Assembly (NCBI RefSeq): GCF_037038585.1
Contig: NC_092521.1
Span: 109,136,105 to 109,200,104, forward strand
Origin: Patagioenas fasciata
Taxonomy: Eukaryota; Chordata; Aves; Columbiformes; Columbidae
Length of the DNA stretch: 64,000 nt
Direction of reading: 5' to 3'
The position numbers were made by a program, and so were the translations under genes. The notes below the pieces were generated by a model. It did no database searches, was not told the DNA's origin, and worked only from the letters and a program-made list of their open reading frames with translations. Within the stretch, counting starts at the first letter, position 1, and every line of letters begins with the position of its first letter. This document shows positions 60,278 through 64,000 of this stretch, piece after piece.

Positions 60278-63200
60278 GAGAACTACCACAGAATCTGCTT
60301 TAAAGCATAAGCATCCTCTGGCAAAACAAAAACTGCCAAAAAGAATGAGGGTAAACACATAACCAGCCTTAGCAACAACTGAAATAAGAGAGACTAGAGT
60401 AGATGTACCAAGTTTGTTGCAACCTAGAAAACTTCTGTCACCTTCGTGTTCTCTACCCCCTGCCCAGAGTTATTTGTCTCTTGCTGTTTAACTGTAGATA
60501 TTAAACTAACAGCATGAAATATACATATAACTTATATATATAATATATATAGTAAGTTTTAATTACAAATTACCACATTACTTAAGGTTTCCACAAGTGA
60601 GTAAGAAACTGGCTAAGGGATGATGTGTAAGCAAACTAAGTACAGGCATGCAGGAAAGCAGAACTCCTCATGGCTAAGTCTTATATAATGCTTCTATTAA
60701 ATGGCTTTAGCACAAAACAGGGACTTGCTGTGATGAAAATGGATGCTGGCATGAATTTGGGAGACATCAATACAAAGGAGGAACAGAATATTATCCAGGA
60801 AAAATCAGGTGGCTTTGCAATTTGTAATTGAAATGGAATGAAGTGTAATAGAACAAGGGCAAGGGACTATTAACATGAATCCATGATACAGAATGAGAGT
60901 ACATCAGCTAAAAATGATTAAAAGGCCTGGCTGTATTTATTGATCACAAGTTGACTATAAATCACTGGCACAATGCAGCTGTGAAAAAGGCAAATGAAAT
61001 TTTAAGATGCATCAGGAGAAGTGTCTTCATAGAAGTGGACAGCTATTAAAGCCTTTTTACAAAAGCCCTTGAGGTGGAGAGACATCACGTGAAACTTGAT
61101 GTCTGATTCCAATTATCCATACTAAAAAAAAATAAAAAATGAACTCACACCAGAATAAATGTGGAGACAAGCTCCAAGGATGACCAGAGAAACAAACTGC
61201 CAATGTCATAAGAGATGGGAAGAAAACAGGCTTACTTAGCCCAACCAAACAAGTTTGGAAATGTAGCATGGTTATTCTTTAGAAGTACATACTTAGATTA
61301 TCCCAAAGGAGAGAAAGAAAATAGAAGACAAATATTAACATAAGAACAGAAGTTTGTGAAGTGGGAATGAGTAAACTGTGGCTGAAAACCTGGAGACAGT
61401 TGCTAATGAACAGTGAGGTAAGGCTCTGAAACAGTCTTTCTAGAGGACAGTAGGAAGACAGGACCCCCAGTTTCCTAATGTGAATTGCCAAATACAAATA
61501 GATATTTTTTGTGTACTTCTCTGTGACAGCGGAGTATTATTTGACTGTCCTTTACGTTTTCTACACCCCTTCTTCTAAGCAGTGCCTGGCTCCCACTTCC
61601 AGCTATCTACTAGGCCATGTCACGATCTGAAATGTTACTATTCCCAATCTGAATCTATAGGATTATATAGGAACATAGGACTTGTGCATGTCCCTAATCT
61701 TTTCAAAGAAAATAACTGGTTCATTTTCTTATCTGCATTTCACCATCAAATATTATTATAACTGTTTCAAAAATGCAACATAATAGAAAAAGTGATTTTC
61801 TAAATAAGTATATAATAAACTGTGCATAGCTACCAAGTAAACTTAGCAGTATGCTTTTTTGAAAAAGAGAAAGGGCAGAGAAAGAGAAATCATTATGGGA
61901 AACCATTTAAAGCCAACAGTCATTAACCGAAAAGAATCACAAACTATTCGGAGCCATTTTGCTAGGACAGACCTAACAAGCACATCATTCTACCCCTGCA
62001 AAAATACAGAGCTCATTTATCTAGTTACAGTTGCATGACAGGCAAGTTGCACATGAATTTTCTAACACATTAAAAAAATTCAGCACAGCAAATTCCTCCG
62101 CTTGACTTTGTTCATGTTGATCTGATTAAACATTCCAATCTCACACAAAATACAGTCTGTATTTGACAGAGCTGCTGCAAAAGATGAGAGCCCGAAGCAT
62201 GTAATTAAGGTTAGCACTATGTATTTCCAGCTCGTATTATCAGTTTAGGAGACAGCTGCTAACACTAAGGAAATTTTTATTTAAAGTTATCTGAAGGGAA
62301 AAGCCAGAAAGAAAAGCCCACGTGAGTTTCATATTGGACTCAGTAAGAACCAGATGATATTGCACCTGAGTATTTGCAAAAACACAACCTCTTCCCCTAC
62401 ACACACACACAAAAGCACTGCCAACACCAACCCCACAAACCAGTCCATTATAGTAGTAAAGGAGTAATTAATCTGCTAGAACAGAGAAATTGCGGGTTTG
62501 CATTAACCAGGAAAAATATGGTGCATTTGCTCTAGCTCACTCTCATCATTTTCCTCAGGAAACTTCAGTATAGTCTATCAAAATGATTAAATTTATAATC
62601 ATGAGATACAACGTAGCCGATACAGTGAAATCTTACAGTGGGCAACAAATTAATTGAGCAATAACTTAAGTGGTTTGCTACAAAGTATGCATTAGATGTC
62701 TTTTCAATCCTCATTAATTCCAATTCAATGGACTGGTGGTAAAAGTGACATAAAAATAATAGAGCACACAAAACACGGAGTCAAACTCTGATCTTTTGTG
62801 CTGCTAAATTACTAAGCAACATCAGAGTGATGTGTTGAAAATTTACCACAGAAATGCCTACTTTGTTTACCAGCTCTAAGAGGCACCAGAGCTTCGCAGT
62901 TACACCGAAAATTAAAAAGCAACATAAATTACAAGCCTGCTTGATCCTACCAATCCATGAGAATGAAAAATGTTGCAAGGTGTCACCGCAAGAAAAGCAA
63001 AGGCTGTACAGCCCTTTTGCAGCCTTCAGAAGAGCAACATGTTATCTGTCCTTTTCTTTAGGAAGAGTCTCATGTAACCAATGGTTTTTGCCATGACATA
63101 AGAAGACGACCTGATAACTAGATGTAAACTGTCATGGTATTCAAAGAATTAAGGTAGGAAAGGCTGATCCTGTAGAACAAACTTGCTCCCAGTGGTCTCT

Positions 63201-64000
63201 GAACAACATGCAATCTGGTATCACCAGCATAGCCCTTGAAGTGGAAATACATGACGACGTTTCCTCATTTTTGAATTAGAAAGGAAATTCAGTTCTCAGG
63301 ATTTTGTGAGGGTTTATTCTCAATAAATTTCCATTTTTAACAGTGACAGCGCTAAAAGTAGTTTTTGGTCAGAGCTTGATAAGACACTAGAGAAAATTCA
63401 GATAAATTATTTGAATCAGTCCATCTCTTCTTCAAACATTGTGTTTAATTCACACTGAAAATCTTGCAGACAAAAAGCACACATTTCCCACTAAGCCTCT
63501 GTCAGCTGTTAGCTGCACGCTACAAACTGGGCATGCAAACGTATGTCAATTTGTTTCTGTAACTTGGAGCTTTTGGAGTAAAACAAGAGAAACAGATAGT
63601 GCATCTACATTATAATTTGACTTTTGATCGTGAGTGTGCTTTTGCAGCCAATGTCCTTACCTTTCTTCCTTCCTTCCCATGAAGTTGCTTACACTGTGAA
63701 GCCTCTCAGGGAGCATGAACGGGACCTGTTTTGAATGAACCAGTGCTGGAAGGTTCATTCCCTGAATACACCTAGTGTATCCCATTCAATAACAAGGACT
63801 GGGTCCATGGGATCAGGCTAGAACCAACCCGAAATACAACTCCCAGAATATATACAAATGCTGTGTCCTGAGAGGCTACCGGTTTGCTCTACAGCTCCAC
63901 CCCTGTTGGACAGTGCTATTTGCTAATGTAAACACAGATGTAAATAAAGCAGAGTAAATCCAGGGAGAAATAAGACCTTAGAATATAAAACAGCACACAG
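60278..64000. other. Unannotated AT-rich noncoding DNA
   Basis: No gene recognised. A (TA)n tract lies at about 60532-60550 and an (AC)n tract at 62399-62411. The stretch 62080-62320 looks like a conserved noncoding element. A ZNF143-type motif lies near the right edge. Confidence 0.68.
63835..63849 (+). promoter_or_regulatory. ZNF143/THAP11-type motif core
   Basis: TACAACTCCCAGAAT equals the core of the ZNF143 site (ACTACAAnTCCCAGnATGC) except for its outer bases. Such sites mark promoters and chromatin-loop anchors. A forkhead-like TGTAAACA lies about 80 bp further right (near 63927). No CpG island accompanies it. Confidence 0.35.

Noticed and set aside
59589..60362. Open frames on both strands in and beside the LTR
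   Set aside because: They run across LTR regulatory sequence, which does not code for protein in this family.

Overview
The window looks like avian nuclear DNA. It holds six CR1-type LINE fragments whose ends carry the octamer CR1 tail (ATTCTATG or its reverse complement, AATCATAG). It also holds two LTRs of kinds I know from bird genomes and one further possible LTR. Base composition is AT-rich and CpG-poor, as expected for a gene-poor part of a large bird chromosome. This rests on family recognition from memory, not on a search. I cannot name the species.

I find no intact protein-coding gene. The open frames are short and overlapping. Those I recognise are remains of LINE proteins, and the two longest others (about 140 and 164 codons) resemble nothing I know. 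No tRNA, rRNA, snRNA or CRISPR array was recognised.

Layout. 21-353: antisense CR1 3' end. About 440-660: a compact CpG-rich, promoter-like block with a GC box, a perfect RFX X-box and a CRE-like site, plus good splice donors on the minus strand. This is the strongest sign of a gene; its body would lie to the left, outside the window. 2399-3111: solo LTR bounded by TGT and ACA with a perfect 5-bp target duplication (TGGTT). 9326-10013: a probable older LTR. 12395-12727: CR1 remnant joining an ORF1 esterase piece directly to a 3' end. 22096-22185: (GAATA)18. 22465-23690: antisense CR1 endonuclease/RT fragment. 29121-29657: antisense CR1. About 31.17-32.00 kb: short exon-like open segments of unknown identity. 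33234-33779: sense CR1 with a 130-codon RT-end frame. About 46.6-47.6 kb: a GC-richer block of unknown origin. 52466-52541: small CR1 scrap. 59727-60277: decayed LTR. The rest is AT-rich, unannotated DNA.

Overall this is most simply an intergenic or intronic region that has collected retroelements, with one probable promoter at its left edge. Several AT-rich stretches resemble conserved noncoding elements, but that needs an alignment. I do not see a clearly new biological system. The X-box promoter, the ORF1-to-tail CR1 junction, the pentamer tract beside the antisense CR1 and the 31 kb exon-like segments are the items most worth checking.
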